A model generated the notes under the pieces. The model was not told where the DNA came from. It did no database searches and saw only the letters and a list, made by a program, of their open reading frames with translations. The position numbers and the translations under genes are program-made. DNA of 64,000 nucleotides from Strongyloides papillosus (Eukaryota > Nematoda > Chromadorea > Rhabditida > Strongyloididae): the NCBI GenBank assembly GCA_005656395.1, contig SRSI01000002.1:186001-250000 (forward strand). The letters run 5' to 3'. Positions 22,096 to 33,913 of this stretch are shown piece by piece (within the stretch, counting starts at the first letter, position 1; every line of letters starts with the position of its first letter).

Positions 22096-23660
22096 AAAAG
22101 TTTCAGAATCTTATAAAAATATATAGAACTGGATTCTTTAATGATAAATATTTTTGATTTACATCAAACATTACACATAGTAAAATCCATCATTAAAAAG
22201 TAAATTATTTAATTAACTAAAAAGATAAATAATAGAATACATGATTTTGCTATGTTTTTGTAAATCTTTTATATTTTTTTAATAAATTATAGTCATTTAA
22301 TTTGAACATTTTCTAATTATTAAAACTTTTTTGTTGAATTTAAAAAAATCTATGCTTACGACAAATTTACTTATAACTATTTCATTTTATTATATTCTTA
22401 CAAATATTTGTGTTGTTCCATGTAAAACTCCCCATAATTCTAAATTTATAGCTTTGTTTATTCTGAGATACAAGTGTGATAATAAGTTCATCTTTTAGTC
22501 AAGAAATATACAACCATATCTTATGGATTCCATATTAAAATCGAAATTTTAAATAACGTTATTAATCTTCAAATTTAAAGAACATTTTTAAGATTATAAC
22601 CAAAGTAACTTTTTTATATAAAAGATTGTTGTTGAAAGGTTAGCTTATTTCTATGCATTTCTAAAATACCATTTACGTAGAAGTCTGATAATTATGGTAA
22701 ATATTTTTATTACATTTCTTCAATAATTCAAGAAATTTAATGCAACAACTGTAAAAAATCATAAAAGAAAATTATTTCAAATATTTCTTTATAATTTTTT
22801 ACAAAATCTAACACATTTTTAATAAGAATATTCCGAATTTTAGAAATTTGTTTCAATGAATAGATAATAGAGTTTTACATAAAAATCTTTTTGTAGTTTT
22901 ATCTGTGTATTAAAAATCATTAAAAATAAAAATTGGTAATAATTCTGTTTCTTTTAATGTTTCTCAAAAATATCACAAACTTCAAAATTTGGATCAAAAA
23001 GAAGTTTAGAGGAAAATTTGCTTCGAAATATACGTAAATTACATGTAAATTCATTCTTAAATGTTTAGTGATTCATCGATAGACATCATAAAAAAGTTTG
23101 AAAAATTACTATTTTTCTTATTTTTTAGTTGTCACAGAACATTTGCGACATATTGTCACAAAATCCTCACAAATGTTTTTATTGTATGATGATTGGTATT
23201 CTACAATTTTGTTTGATGTTAACATCTAAGAATCACCTTAAAATATACTATAAAAACATGTCAACTGTAACATAATAAAATATTTTAAGTACGATAAAAG
23301 CTATAAAATTAGGAAAAATACATTTTATTTTGTAAAATGTGCAGCTTGTAATTAAATCATCGACGATAGATATTTTTTATAAAATTGTTAAATATTTTTA
23401 GTATTTATTTGTTATTTCAAATCCATCGTAACTATTTTAATATTTATAGATAAAGTTTACTTTGAAAAAGAAGATAATAAAAAAACAACTTTTATAATGA
23501 ACTAAGTTAACATTTTTAAAAAATAAATATATTTTAACAATAAACTAATATAATTAATCACAAAAAATATTGTAATCCTTGTCTTTTTGCATAAAATATC
23601 ATTTTTATTTTATAAATATAGATGGATTTTTTCTTTTAAATTAAAATATATTGAAATAGG
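22096..23660. other. Intergenic part of duplication unit 1
   Basis: AT-rich. It aligns in blocks with 24785-26290 of unit 2. No separate gene is visible. A likely poly(A) signal AATAAATTATAG occurs near 22280 and recurs near 24975 in unit 2. Confidence 0.4.
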
Positions 23661-23668
23661 TATAAATA
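23661..23668 (+). promoter_or_regulatory. TATA box of the second lysine-rich secreted gene
   Basis: TATAAATA lies 40 nt before the ATG at 23701. The flanking context AATGATTTCAATTGAGAA is conserved with unit 1. Confidence 0.6.
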
Positions 23669-23700
23669 TAGAATGATTTCAATTGAGAAGCATCATCAAA

Positions 23701-24784
23701 ATGTATTTTACAAAATATTTTGCTATCTTTGTTATTTTGGCTGTTCAATATAGTTTCCAAGATTCTTCATCATCTGAAAGTCTTTCTTCCTCTTCTGAAG
23801 AGAGACAATTAGTTGATGGTAGTTTAAACGAAATGTCGTTACCTGATGCTAACGTAGAAAAGCAAAAGAAAGGTATAAGTAAGATAATTTTGGAAAATTA
23901 TCTCTGTTGTACTTTTAAATTCTTTTAGTTCTGATATTTGATCGTTCGCGCGAAATTAGTTAGCTTAGATAATAGATTACATTTTACCAATCAAAAGATT
24001 TGGTATATAAGCTTAGAAATTTTAAAATCATTTTACATTTCTGATTTTATTGTATGAGATATTTCATAATTTAACGTATTTGCCTATTTTAGGGGTTTGA
24101 GTTAATACTTGTGCGCTGATAAATCCACAGGGCTACAAGTTAAAATTGGTTATAAATGTAAGTTATCTTATTTTCTTATCTCCCTCATTAAATTTTAGTG
24201 GGCCCAATTTTTGTAGAAGTTAATTGCGATCTTTTATTGTACTAATTTTGTGTTTGATTTAATAAAATAAAATTTTTACGTATCTGAATATATATTAGAC
24301 TCTCAACCTGGCCTAGAAACGCGCTAGTACAAATTTCTACAATACAAATCTTATAAAATTTAACTTATATTAGGAAAAATAAGAAGTGGTATTAAAGAAA
24401 AAACTAAAAGTACAAAATATATTTTGAAGAAACAACTTGGTAAAGAAAATCTTAAAAATAAATTTGTATGTATTAAATTCTTTTTTTAATTATTTATATT
24501 TAGAATGAAGTAAAAGAAAAATTGGATAATAGTTTAAAAAAAGATAAGAAAAAAATAGAAAAAACTTTTAAAAATTTGAAAGAACGCGTTAGCGGACTCT
24601 TAAGGAAAAAACTTTCTGCTAAATCTGATTTAAATGAAAATGAAACTAGACTGAAAAGATCATTTCTTGGAAAAGCCGTAAGTTACGATGGAATATTTTA
24701 ATTTTTTCTTAGGGAAAAGGAGCTAAAAGATTACTAGACAAAGGAGCCAGTAACACTAGAGCATTGTTAGAGAAACTATTTTAA
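23701..24784 (+). CDS. Secreted lysine-rich precursor with C-terminal cationic peptide, copy 2
   Basis: Four exons: 23701-23872, 24374-24465, 24504-24677 and 24713-24784, giving 169 aa. Introns are 501, 38 and 35 nt. The signal peptide (MYFTKYFAIFVILAVQYSF) and serine-rich segment match copy 1, and exon 3 has exactly the same length (174 nt) as its exon 2. The block NENETRLKRSFLGK matches copy 1 and is followed by a basic tail ending TRALLEKLF. The tail has diverged more than the cleavage site, as expected for a processed peptide under changing selection. The first intron is absent from copy 1, where exon 1 runs straight through. Reading through that intron gives a short truncated form. Function unknown. 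Confidence 0.72.
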
Positions 24785-26460
24785 GAAAATTCCAAAATAC
24801 TATAGATAACAAAGTTTCGAACTGGATTGTTTAGTGGTAAATATTATTAGTTTACATCACACATAATATAATCATTCATCAGAAAATTAGTTTTAGATGA
24901 ATCAAAAATACCAAAATATAAATAATAATAATTTTATTATGTTTTTGTAAAATTCTAATATTTTATCATTTCTTTAATAAATTATAGTCATTAAATCTAA
25001 ATATTTTCTAACAAGTAAGAAATTTGGTTAAGTTTAAAAATATTTATGTTTACGACAAATTTACTTATTCTTATTTCTTCATATTTAATTCTTTTAAAAT
25101 ATACATTATGTTATATGCAATGTTGTTTATATTTCTATATAAATAACTTTGTTTATTCTTGGGATATAAATGTGATATTATTGTTAGATAATTGATGTTT
25201 TATTATCCAAGAACTATAATTTCTACAATTATTATAAAAGAAAATATTAAAATTACCCCAAATAAGTTGGGTTCTTTTCAAACTAAAACTGATTTGAGGT
25301 AGTATAAATAAAGATATTGTAATTAAATTTTAGACTTATTATATTTAAATTTTTAAAAATATTATTTTTAGATATTTGAATATTCAAATATCTAACAATT
25401 ATATGCATCTTGTAGTCAAGAAACATAACACTATATCTTGCAAATTCTATTTAAAAATCGAGATTTCAATTAAAGTTATTGAAATTCAAAATTTAAACAC
25501 ATTTATAAAATTAGTTTAAATTTTTCGAATAAAAAATTTATTGTTTTAAGCCAAGCTTTTTTTTTCAATATATTGGGAATATACCTTGAACATAAGAATC
25601 TGATAATTATGATAAATTATTTTATGTTAACAAACTTTATTTATTCAAAAAGATCTTTTGTAAAGGTTTTGAAAAAACTAGAAAAATGAAACGAAAGTTA
25701 ATTTTTTTTTATAATTATTTACAAAATCGACCACTCATCTAATAAGAATACTCAGAATACTTTAAAATTATTTCCAACAAATAGATAATTAAGTTTTACA
25801 TTATAATCTATTAGTTGTTTAATAAAATATATCGAATAATCAAGAGAAATACAATAAAAATTAGAAACAATTCTGTTTATTTTAATGTTTCACAAAGATA
25901 TGAGACGCTTCAAAATTAAGATCAGAAGGAAGTTTGCGAATAAAATTTACAATTGAAATATACATAAATTATATGTAAATTTACTACTAAATGTTAGTGC
26001 TTCATTGACAGACAGCATCAAAAAGGTTTAAAAAAATTACTTTTTTTTTATTTTTTAGTTATCTCAGAAGGTTGGTAACATATTGTCACAAAATTATCAT
26101 AATTTATTTGTGTGATAATTACATTTTACAATTTTGTTTAATGTTTATTTTTTTAGGGTGATCTTAAAATATCCTACAGAAACATAATGACAATAACACT
26201 ATAAAAAATTATAAGTATGATAAAAGTTATAAAATTAAGATAAACATAAATTTCTTTGAAAGAAGTGCAGCATTTTATTAAAATCATCTACAACAAATAT
26301 TTTTTTAAAGATTGCTAAATATTTCAAATATTTTCTTTATTATTTCAAATCTAATGTAACTATTTTAATATTTATAAACATAGTTTACTTTAAAAAAGAA
26401 GATAATAAAAAAACAAATTTTTAATGAACTAAGTTAATATTTTTAAATAATAAAAATGTA
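24785..26460. other. Intergenic part of duplication unit 2 and start of unit 3
   Basis: AT-rich and alignable with the downstream region of copy 1. Includes an extra segment near 25190-25400 containing TTGGGTTCTTTTCAAACTAA that unit 1 lacks. The third unit stops at 26460. Confidence 0.4.
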
Positions 26461-27260
26461 GTGAAACGAGAGAGACCTCGTTTCTTTTTATCTTGTTTTG
26501 ATGACCAAAAGGATTATGTGACCCAGTCATCCTTATCATTTCTTTACCTATAAAAGGAGGATTACCTAAACCTCCTGGCTTGTTTTTGCTTATTATTCCC
26601 TTCTCATATTATTAACCTATTCACCCACTAATTGTCTACTACTATTCTCCCTACTACACTGGTGATTCTTTATTGTATCTTATATTTTATATAATAAAGT
26701 TTCTATATTATCACCTGTGTACTAACCTTAGAAGAACTGGAGACCAGGCACAATTACTTTAATTTTGCTGGAAGTTAAGACCTGGTTGTGGATCTCTAAA
26801 AGTCCACCATCTCCAACCGTATCCGAAGCTGGTCAAGGGTATGTAGTCTAAAGATTGGATCAGTCATCTAAGGCGAATCTCCAACAACTCGGAGTCTTAT
26901 CGGGAGATCTTGTCTACTCAAATTAACAATTCTGTAGAATCGTGCACCCGTGTTTGCACACTTTTTTTGTTCGTGAATCTCCGTTACTGGAGCCGTGTGA
27001 AATCCACCAACAATTTTATTAATCTACTAGTAGCCGTTAATATTCTTATTCTACTACCTCTATATTACATAATTTCTCTATTTCGCGTACTTCTTTGGGA
27101 AAATTCGAGGATCCCAAATATTTATTAATTTCTCTATATTTATTTATCCTGTTGGAGCCGATACCCAATAGAATCTTATTTATTCGTGTTCTACCGTGGT
27201 CTACACGTAAACCGCCTTCGTCTAGCGCCGTGTACATATTTCTGATATCACACAGAAAAC
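26461..27260 (+). mobile_element. GC-richer LTR-like segment, possible solo LTR or retroelement end
   Basis: From 26461 base composition rises sharply against the surrounding DNA. It starts TGAAACGAGAGAGACCTCGT, a small hairpin beginning with TG. A TATA-like CTATAAAAGG lies near 26570 and an AATAAAG near 26691, about 120 nt apart as in a U3-R layout. A TGGAGACCAGG near 26738 could be a primer-binding site. The right end is uncertain (TATCACA near 27250). No capsid, protease or polymerase motif is visible. A minus-strand open frame at 27046-27237 is unrecognised. Confidence 0.4.
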
Positions 27261-29429
27261 GAAATGGTGTCTAAACGAACGCAACTATGCACGACGAATT
27301 CTAGAGACAGTCATGTCATTTTGACATTTAGTGAGATCTATACAATATGTAAATATGATATTTTTAATTTTTGTGAATATCAAGGAATATAAAAATGAGA
27401 CTAGACAAATATTCAATAATGCTATGTCCATTTAAGCTAATATGTATTATGATAAATTAAATAATTACATTCACATATTTATAATTTATCACTATTATGT
27501 TTACTAATTGTGAATATTTAGTTGCTTTTTTAATTTGAAGTTTTTAAGATGTTTGTACTGTCAATTATTCGACTTTTTATAATTCATGTAGTACTTCTTT
27601 AAATGTTTTTTGTTTAAAATAAATTAAAACTTAAAAGTTACTTTCCAATGTGTATTTATATTTAAAATTTTATTAACAATTAATTAAATTAAAAACTTTA
27701 TTAACACTTAATTAAATTGAAAACTTTACTAAAAATAAATTATATTAAAAATTAATACATTTTAAAATACAACAAGAATAACCTCCTTTGTTCCTCAAGT
27801 GTTCTAGTTGTACATATAAAATAATTTGTTGGCATCCAGTTCTCCATTTTTTGATATATGCCCACGACGTTATATTTTTTCCTGAAACAACAACATCTAC
27901 GTTTTTATTTAGATCTACTTACAAAGTCCTTCTACTGTTACTACTATAAGAAATCGCACTTTATAGATGATTTAAATTGCAGAGCATGTAGAAATAATTT
28001 CCAACTAATCGTTTTGCCACTTAGTTCAGTGAACACAAAGAAGACTGCTTTTTTGACATTACTTTCGACATCAGAATGATCTGGTGAAAATAGTAAAGAA
28101 TATGTATTTTTTCGAATAGAAAATTTTATAAAGTTGCTGATTATTTGAAGAAAAATGAATTTGTTTGTAATATACTACAAGAGTATTCAGTAGAATGATC
28201 AGGTCGTTTCACTAAAATAGTTAATCAGATGTTTTTTGATACGATAATTGATATCTTAATTTAAATTATTCTATAATTTTTAAATGTTTGTTATTGTTTT
28301 TATGTATAATTTTTATTTTTCTTATTCTACTTAAAAAAAAGTTGTTAATAATAATCATTTATAAATAAAATTTTATAAAATTAAAAAAATTTTACATCTA
28401 CTTCACCAACCTTTATATCTTAAAAACTTATAACATCAATTGCTATTCGTCAACAATATATTTTAAAAACACTATCTCACCATACACATGTATTTTAAAA
28501 GTTTTTTCAGATTTTTTGGGCAATCTTATTACTAATTTTTCTCATAAGATTCATATAAATTTGCAACCGACAGTTTTGAAAATATTACAATTTACTATCT
28601 GTGATTGAATACAATTTATTGATGTGACCAAATTGATGAACGGATCTTTTAATCATCAATTGTATATTAAATATTATATTTTTTTTATTGTTCTCTTTGC
28701 TTAAATATCTTGTATAACCAATAATTTTCGAAAATTATATGATTATTTAATATATACTTTCGTTAAAACAAAAAATTTTTAATCAGTCATTATTAAAAGT
28801 CAATTTAAAACGTCTCAGGATATAAATTTTTTCTACACAAATATACTTTTTTAAAAATCTTAATAGAATACGAAGTTATACAGAAACTTTGCTAAACTTT
28901 CTAACATTATAAGTAAATAATTTATTTTCTAAACTTTTGATGGCATTTGTACATATTAACAAGTCTTTTTATTACTTTTTTATTTCACTTTAACAATGGT
29001 TAATGCAACAACTTCATTAAAATACCATGACAAAGATTTAGGTTGTCTCTAATAATAGAAATTATGAGAAGGACAGTAAATCAGTTGAAGAGGGGTAATA
29101 GAAAAATGATTAAACACAATTAAAAAAACTTTCATTTTAGAATTTATAAATATTATTAACTATATTATATGAATATGTTTAATTATCCTTGATATGTTAA
29201 TTAAAAGTAACAAGTTTACTATTTTAAAAGTCATAAATATCATTTTAATAAAATATCAATATATTATTTTATCATTTTGTTATATTCTTTTTTTAATAAT
29301 TGTATAGTAGCTTTTTTCTTAAAATTATATATGATAATTTTATATATTACATATAGACAAAATATTAAAAATGAAATATGCAATATATTAATTTGTCTAG
29401 GTTAAAAAGGGTCATCTTGTACAGTGCAA
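27261..29429. other. No gene supported
   Basis: Two kb of AT-rich sequence. A plus-strand open frame at 27858-28079 contains LNCRACRNNFQLIVLPLSS, faintly zinc-ribbon-like, but it has no partner cysteine pair or supporting context. Confidence 0.3.
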
Positions 29430-29975
29430 ATATCAATAATTGACGGGTTCGAAAATTACCCTTTTGGTTTTCTGTGAATCTACAACGTGTAACTTCTTTC
29501 TATTCTTCAAAATTAAAAACTATTCAAAATGATATTACTTTGAGAATTAAGATAATGTACGGTTAGCTTCAACAAGTGCTGTTAACAGTAGTATAAATCA
29601 AGAATTTGGATTGATGACAAAAATGTTTTTTTTTTATTTTGCTTTCGCATTTTCTAAGTTTCTGTAGTATTTTTTCCATGTTTTGTACAAAAGTTTATTG
29701 CCCAACGCTGTTTGACACTCTTTTGCATGTTAATTTTTAATAAAATTAAAAATTTTTCGTTTTCACGTGAATGATATTTTTTCGCGTGACGAGGGTACCA
29801 AACATGGATCTACTTTTTTAAACATAAAAAATTTTGTAGTGCTCGGGTTTAGATGCGATATATGCCATTTTGTAGAGAAGAATTTTTTCTACAAAACGGT
29901 ATCATCATCTTTTTAATACAATGTCTGTGAGCGTCGTAACGAAATCATTCTCATTACTTTTGGGACAAACCATGT
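29430..29975. mobile_element. Truncated inverted copy of the 13.4-kb mariner-derived element
   Basis: The right end reads CTCATTACTTTTGGGACAAA and, reverse complemented, follows the 13362 element inward: the TACAAAACGGTATC box, then TAGTGCTCGGGTTTAGA, then TCGTCACGCG. The interior matches the minus strand of 13700-13860. The left TIR is missing, so this copy is truncated near 29430. Confidence 0.65.
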
Positions 29976-30081
29976 ATTAGAAGTGGGAAATTGGAAATAA
30001 ACAATAAGTGAAAGAATATTTTTCATAAATCCCAAAATCTGCTATATTAAGTATTGTTAAACTTAAAAATTAATATTGTTT

Positions 30082-30453
30082 CTACTGGTAGTCCAAAATA
30101 TTACTACCACTGGCGCTATATTCTTCGCTATTACTAGAGGATTCACCACCTTTAGAGGTTACAACTTCAAAGACATTACTATTCGAACTATCCCCTCTTT
30201 TAAAACGCTTATTGTCAAATTTTATTATATTTCTTCGATCACGCTTAAAATCATTATCTAATTTTTGATCATTGATAGGTACAACTTTAACATTGGTTGG
30301 AGCGCGAGCCACTCTCCTTTTTATATTATCTTCAAAACGTTTTTCAATATATACAATATTTTCTTCTGTTATACTTTCACTTGGTAAACCTTCAATAAAA
30401 TTGATTCCAAAAATAGCGACAATTAAAAAAATAGTTGCAATGAGACATTTCAT
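30082..30453 (-). CDS. Small secreted protein with dibasic sites (123 aa)
   Basis: A single minus-strand exon starts MKCLIATIFLIVAIFGINF, a clear signal peptide. The mature part is hydrophilic and rich in arginine and lysine, with several dibasic or tribasic stretches (YIEKRF, IKRRVAR, FKRDRRN, RFKRGD). It has a serine-rich acidic tail ending NSEEYSASGSNILDYQ. Cysteines are absent apart from one in the signal peptide. The repeated basic sites suggest proteolytic processing, as in neuropeptide-like or other peptide precursors, but no repeated peptide motif supports a specific family. A TATA-like TATTTATAG lies on the minus strand about 80 nt upstream of the ATG. Length, signal peptide and biased codon composition make it more credible than the overlapping plus-strand frames. 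Confidence 0.6.
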   Translation of the reverse strand: MKCLIATIFLIVAIFGINFIEGLPSESITEENIVYIEKRFEDNIKRRVARAPTNVKVVPINDQKLDNDFKRDRRNIIKFDNKRFKRGDSSNSNVFEVVTSKGGESSSNSEEYSASGSNILDYQ

Positions 30454-31159
30454 CGTAAATCAATTGAATCAATTTGAACAAGACAAAAAAATTTTCATAC
30501 TTTATATTAAATTCTACTTAGCAATCAACTACTATAAATACTTTTAAAAACAAATGGACATTACATCCTTGTTTTAGTACTATTTAATAAGCTATTTATT
30601 TTATCTTTTTTCTTACTTGTCTTACTCATTATGTCAATTTTAACATACATAACTTTATTTAATATTATATATTTTAATTAAACAATTTACCATATGAATA
30701 AACAAAATTGTTTTATCAAAACTATTTTAGGAGATTTTGCCAATATAATGTTTGTTTGAAACATTTAATTTTAGAAGTTAACAAATATGTATATGTTGTT
30801 CTTACAAAAAAAGACATAGTACTTTTTATATGAAATACATTTCTGTGAATAATATATTCAATATTCAAAAAAGTACTTCATTTGAATTTTCAATTTTTAT
30901 TTTGATTATCCACTTAAAAATAGTTTCTATATATAAATTTACATTATCGATAACATATCTGAAATAAACTTCATTAAGTACACATCATTTGTAAAAAAAA
31001 TATTTATAAAACTTTATTGATCAATTTATAAAAATTGTATTTAAATTTGAAAAACAATAAAAGAAAAAGTAAACTTAGTTGACAATTTAATTGTATATTC
31101 TTACTTTCAAACATATATTTATTGATATATTAATCTTAATTTATGAGCTGATATTATTT
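30454..31159. other. No gene seen
   Basis: AT-rich spacer between the small secreted protein and the 3' end of the GPCR pseudogene. Confidence 0.3.
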
Positions 31160-31935
31160 TCAAACAAAATTACTACTTCTTACTCGAATATTCATTGTTG
31201 AGTGGGGCTGAATTGGGATTTGTTTGATAATTCTAATATCTCTTAAAATCATGTTCTTGAATTCTTGAATAACAATCATAGAAAGAAATATGCAGAATCC
31301 GTGTCCAACACAGAGTACGAAATTAATTGTTACTTCTATTGGAAAATAATTTTGTCGTGCTACAAATATTGTATTATAAATTTAGAGGTAAACTTACTGA
31401 ATGTGAAAAAAATTTGATATGTTACACCTAGTACTTGGCAGAAGAAAGGAAAAATACTTTGAATTGCTATTCCTTTAAATAAACTATTGTACTCACGTAT
31501 TTTTGCTTTGTTTGCAATTGATGTCCTACGAACTACTGTTCTATAGATAAGGTAATTCAAAAAAAATGAAACAAACGGTATAAATAGTACAATAAAGATA
31601 TTTATATACATAATAGTTATATAATACGGTATATTACTAAATATCTGATATCCACAACCTTTCTTAGGAACATAGTAAACATCTATTTCAAGATACTGTC
31701 CAGTCATCATGTACAAAACTGGACCAATTGTAATAAATATTGCTACAATTATTATAATAATATTCGGGTTTTTATTGAAGATAATTTTGTGAAACCGATA
31801 GATATTAAAGTAGAATGGTGTTAAAATCAATAATTAATTAACGTTCAGATCTGCGATATTCCACTTTGAACAATAATGAAGATTCACTATTGAATTTTGA
31901 TGTTTATTATTATTATTATTATACTTAATCTAAAG

Positions 31936-33835
31936 TTATATTTTATAAAACTTTGTAAGTTGATTACTATTCAGAAGATATTTCCATTTATGTTTACACT
32001 TTGCCAATTGAAACCATTTTAAATTCTTTATTTTGTTTACGTCATCTATAATTTTAATGTTTTTGAACCACTCAGCTAACTGCTTCTGAGGTCTTCCAAC
32101 TGATCTTTTTCCTACTAATGGTTTGTTTTTATACACCCATATTCCTTCTACCATTCTTTTGGCGAAACCATTTTTTTTCCGAATTTGATGGCCCATAAAC
32201 CTTAGTTGTAATTTCAGTATCTTATCTTCTACTGATGGTAATTTTGAGGTATTAATGTCATAATTATTTAAACATTTCCATATATGGTTTATAGTACCTT
32301 GTAATTGTTTTGGAGTATTTTTCAATAGTTGCCAAGCTTGAGCACCATATGTAGCTATTGAAAATAAAATTTGCACTATTAACCTTCTTTTATCTTTCAG
32401 TCTTTTCCATTCATTCTTATATAAATGATACGTAGACCACATTTTTTTCTTCCTTACTAATACTTCTTTATATTCTTGATTAGAAAAACTAACTTGTGCT
32501 CCAAGATATGTGAACTGTTGAACTTGTTTAATTTTTGTACCATCTAGAGATTTTATCTTAACTTCATCTAGATACATAAGTTCAGTTTTCATAGGGTGCA
32601 GTACTAATCCATGTTTCTTGGCAATTATTTCAAATAACACTAACATTTTTTGTTCATCTTCTTCTGATTCACCAATTAAACATGTATCATCTGCAAAAGC
32701 AATAACTCCTGTATCATTACCATTCATTTGAAAACATTTAATTTTTTCTTTTCTCAATTTACTTGCAAATTCTCTTACTACATGTTCCATAATAATTAAG
32801 AATGATGATGGTGACATGCTATCACCTTGACCAACACCTCGTTGAATAGGTATGTTGTATTTTTTTATCAATATCTACAAATTTTGTCTCTTTTTGTATC
32901 GTTTCTACTGTAGAAATAATGTGACCATCTATATTCAAATCATACATACTCTGGTATAACATTTCTCTTTTTATCATATCAAAGCATTTCATGAAATCAA
33001 GAAATATGAATACTCTTTTTCTCATGTTGAATTCTTTGGTATGTAACATGATTTGTTTCAAAGTATATATGGCATCTACTGTTGACATATCATTTCTAAA
33101 TCCTGTTTGATAATCTTGAACTTCATACTTGATACATCTTTTAAGTCTTTCATTTATTAAAGCTGTAAAGAGTTTGAATAAATGTAACAATATAGATAGC
33201 GATCTGTAATTTCTGATACTATTGAGATTATTCTTCTTTGGCAACAGTAGTAAAATTGAAGTGCCCCAACATTTTGGTATTATTTTACTCATAAAATAAA
33301 AGTTAAGTCTTTTCAATAAAGTTACTTTAAACTTTTGATTTTTATACAGACTTTTTATCATTTCATTTGAAATACCATCAGTTCCTGTCATTTTTTCATC
33401 TTTTGACTTTGCTACAACGTAATCGCTTTCACTTTCAAGAAATGGTTTGAATTCACTATGATTTAATATTTTATGCTTATCATTTCTGATACTTTTAATA
33501 TTATCTTTATATAGTTCTGTATAAAAATTACAGATTACTTTTTCATTTGTATCAATTTTTTTCGTGAAATCATCTGTGAGTTCTATCATTCCTTTTCTAA
33601 GATACATAGCATTTTTGAAAGCTTTTTTGAAGCCTCTACAATTATTTTCTATGTAGTCAAAAATATTTTTACTTTTCCTTTCTCTAATTTCATTTTCTAG
33701 AATTTTTCTAACATGCTTTGCATATTCTGTGAATTCAATGAAGTTATTTCCACTTTTCAGTTCTTTTCTTATCTTTAACATTTCTTTTATTTTATCTGAA
33801 AAAAGACATTTTTCATCTTTGTCTTTTGGTTTCAA
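31936..33835 (-). pseudogene. RTE reverse transcriptase domain, frameshifted
   Basis: Two overlapping minus-strand frames (33835 to 32822 and 32871 to 31936) together carry an RT. Motifs in order are LLLPKKNNLNSIRNYRSLSI, QTGFRNDMSTVDAI, motif A in FLDFMKCFDMI, motif B in RGVGQGDSMSPSSF and motif C in IAFADDTCLIG. The C-terminal part has the RTE-type RFMGHQIRKKN and a GRPQKQLAEWF stretch. A frameshift within 32822-32871 separates motif A from motifs B and C, so no active polymerase can be made from this copy. Confidence 0.85.
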
Positions 33836-33913
33836 TGTCCTTTTTATTTTTTAAATTAATTGCATGTATTCTTCATCCACAGCTTTTTGTGTTGTAGAAT
33901 TACATGTAAAGTT

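Larger units (their letters stand above)
21130..26460 (+). repeat. Tandem segmental duplication, two full units and a truncated third
   Basis: Unit 1 (about 21130-23330) and unit 2 (about 23330-26230) align along their whole length. Shared parts are an upstream block with TTTACTTT.AAAAAGAA.ATAATAAAA, the gene, a downstream block with TATGTTTTTGTAAA, TTTACGACAAATTTACTTAT, GTCAAGAAA, and a distal block with ACATATTGTCACAAAAT. Unit 3 repeats only the promoter-distal block (26270-26460) and is cut at 26461 by a GC-richer LTR-like segment. Unit 2 is longer because of an extra 501-bp intron and an insertion of roughly 200 bp near 25190-25400. Confidence 0.75.

Noticed and set aside
27046..27237. 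Minus-strand 63-codon frame in the GC-rich island
   Set aside because: It has better amino-acid composition than its surroundings, but no start context and no recognised domain; it probably reflects the local GC content.
27858..28079. Possible zinc-ribbon protein (CRAC motif) resembling an elongation factor
   Set aside because: Only one cysteine pair, no matching N-terminal pair or conserved tail, and the frame ends abruptly.
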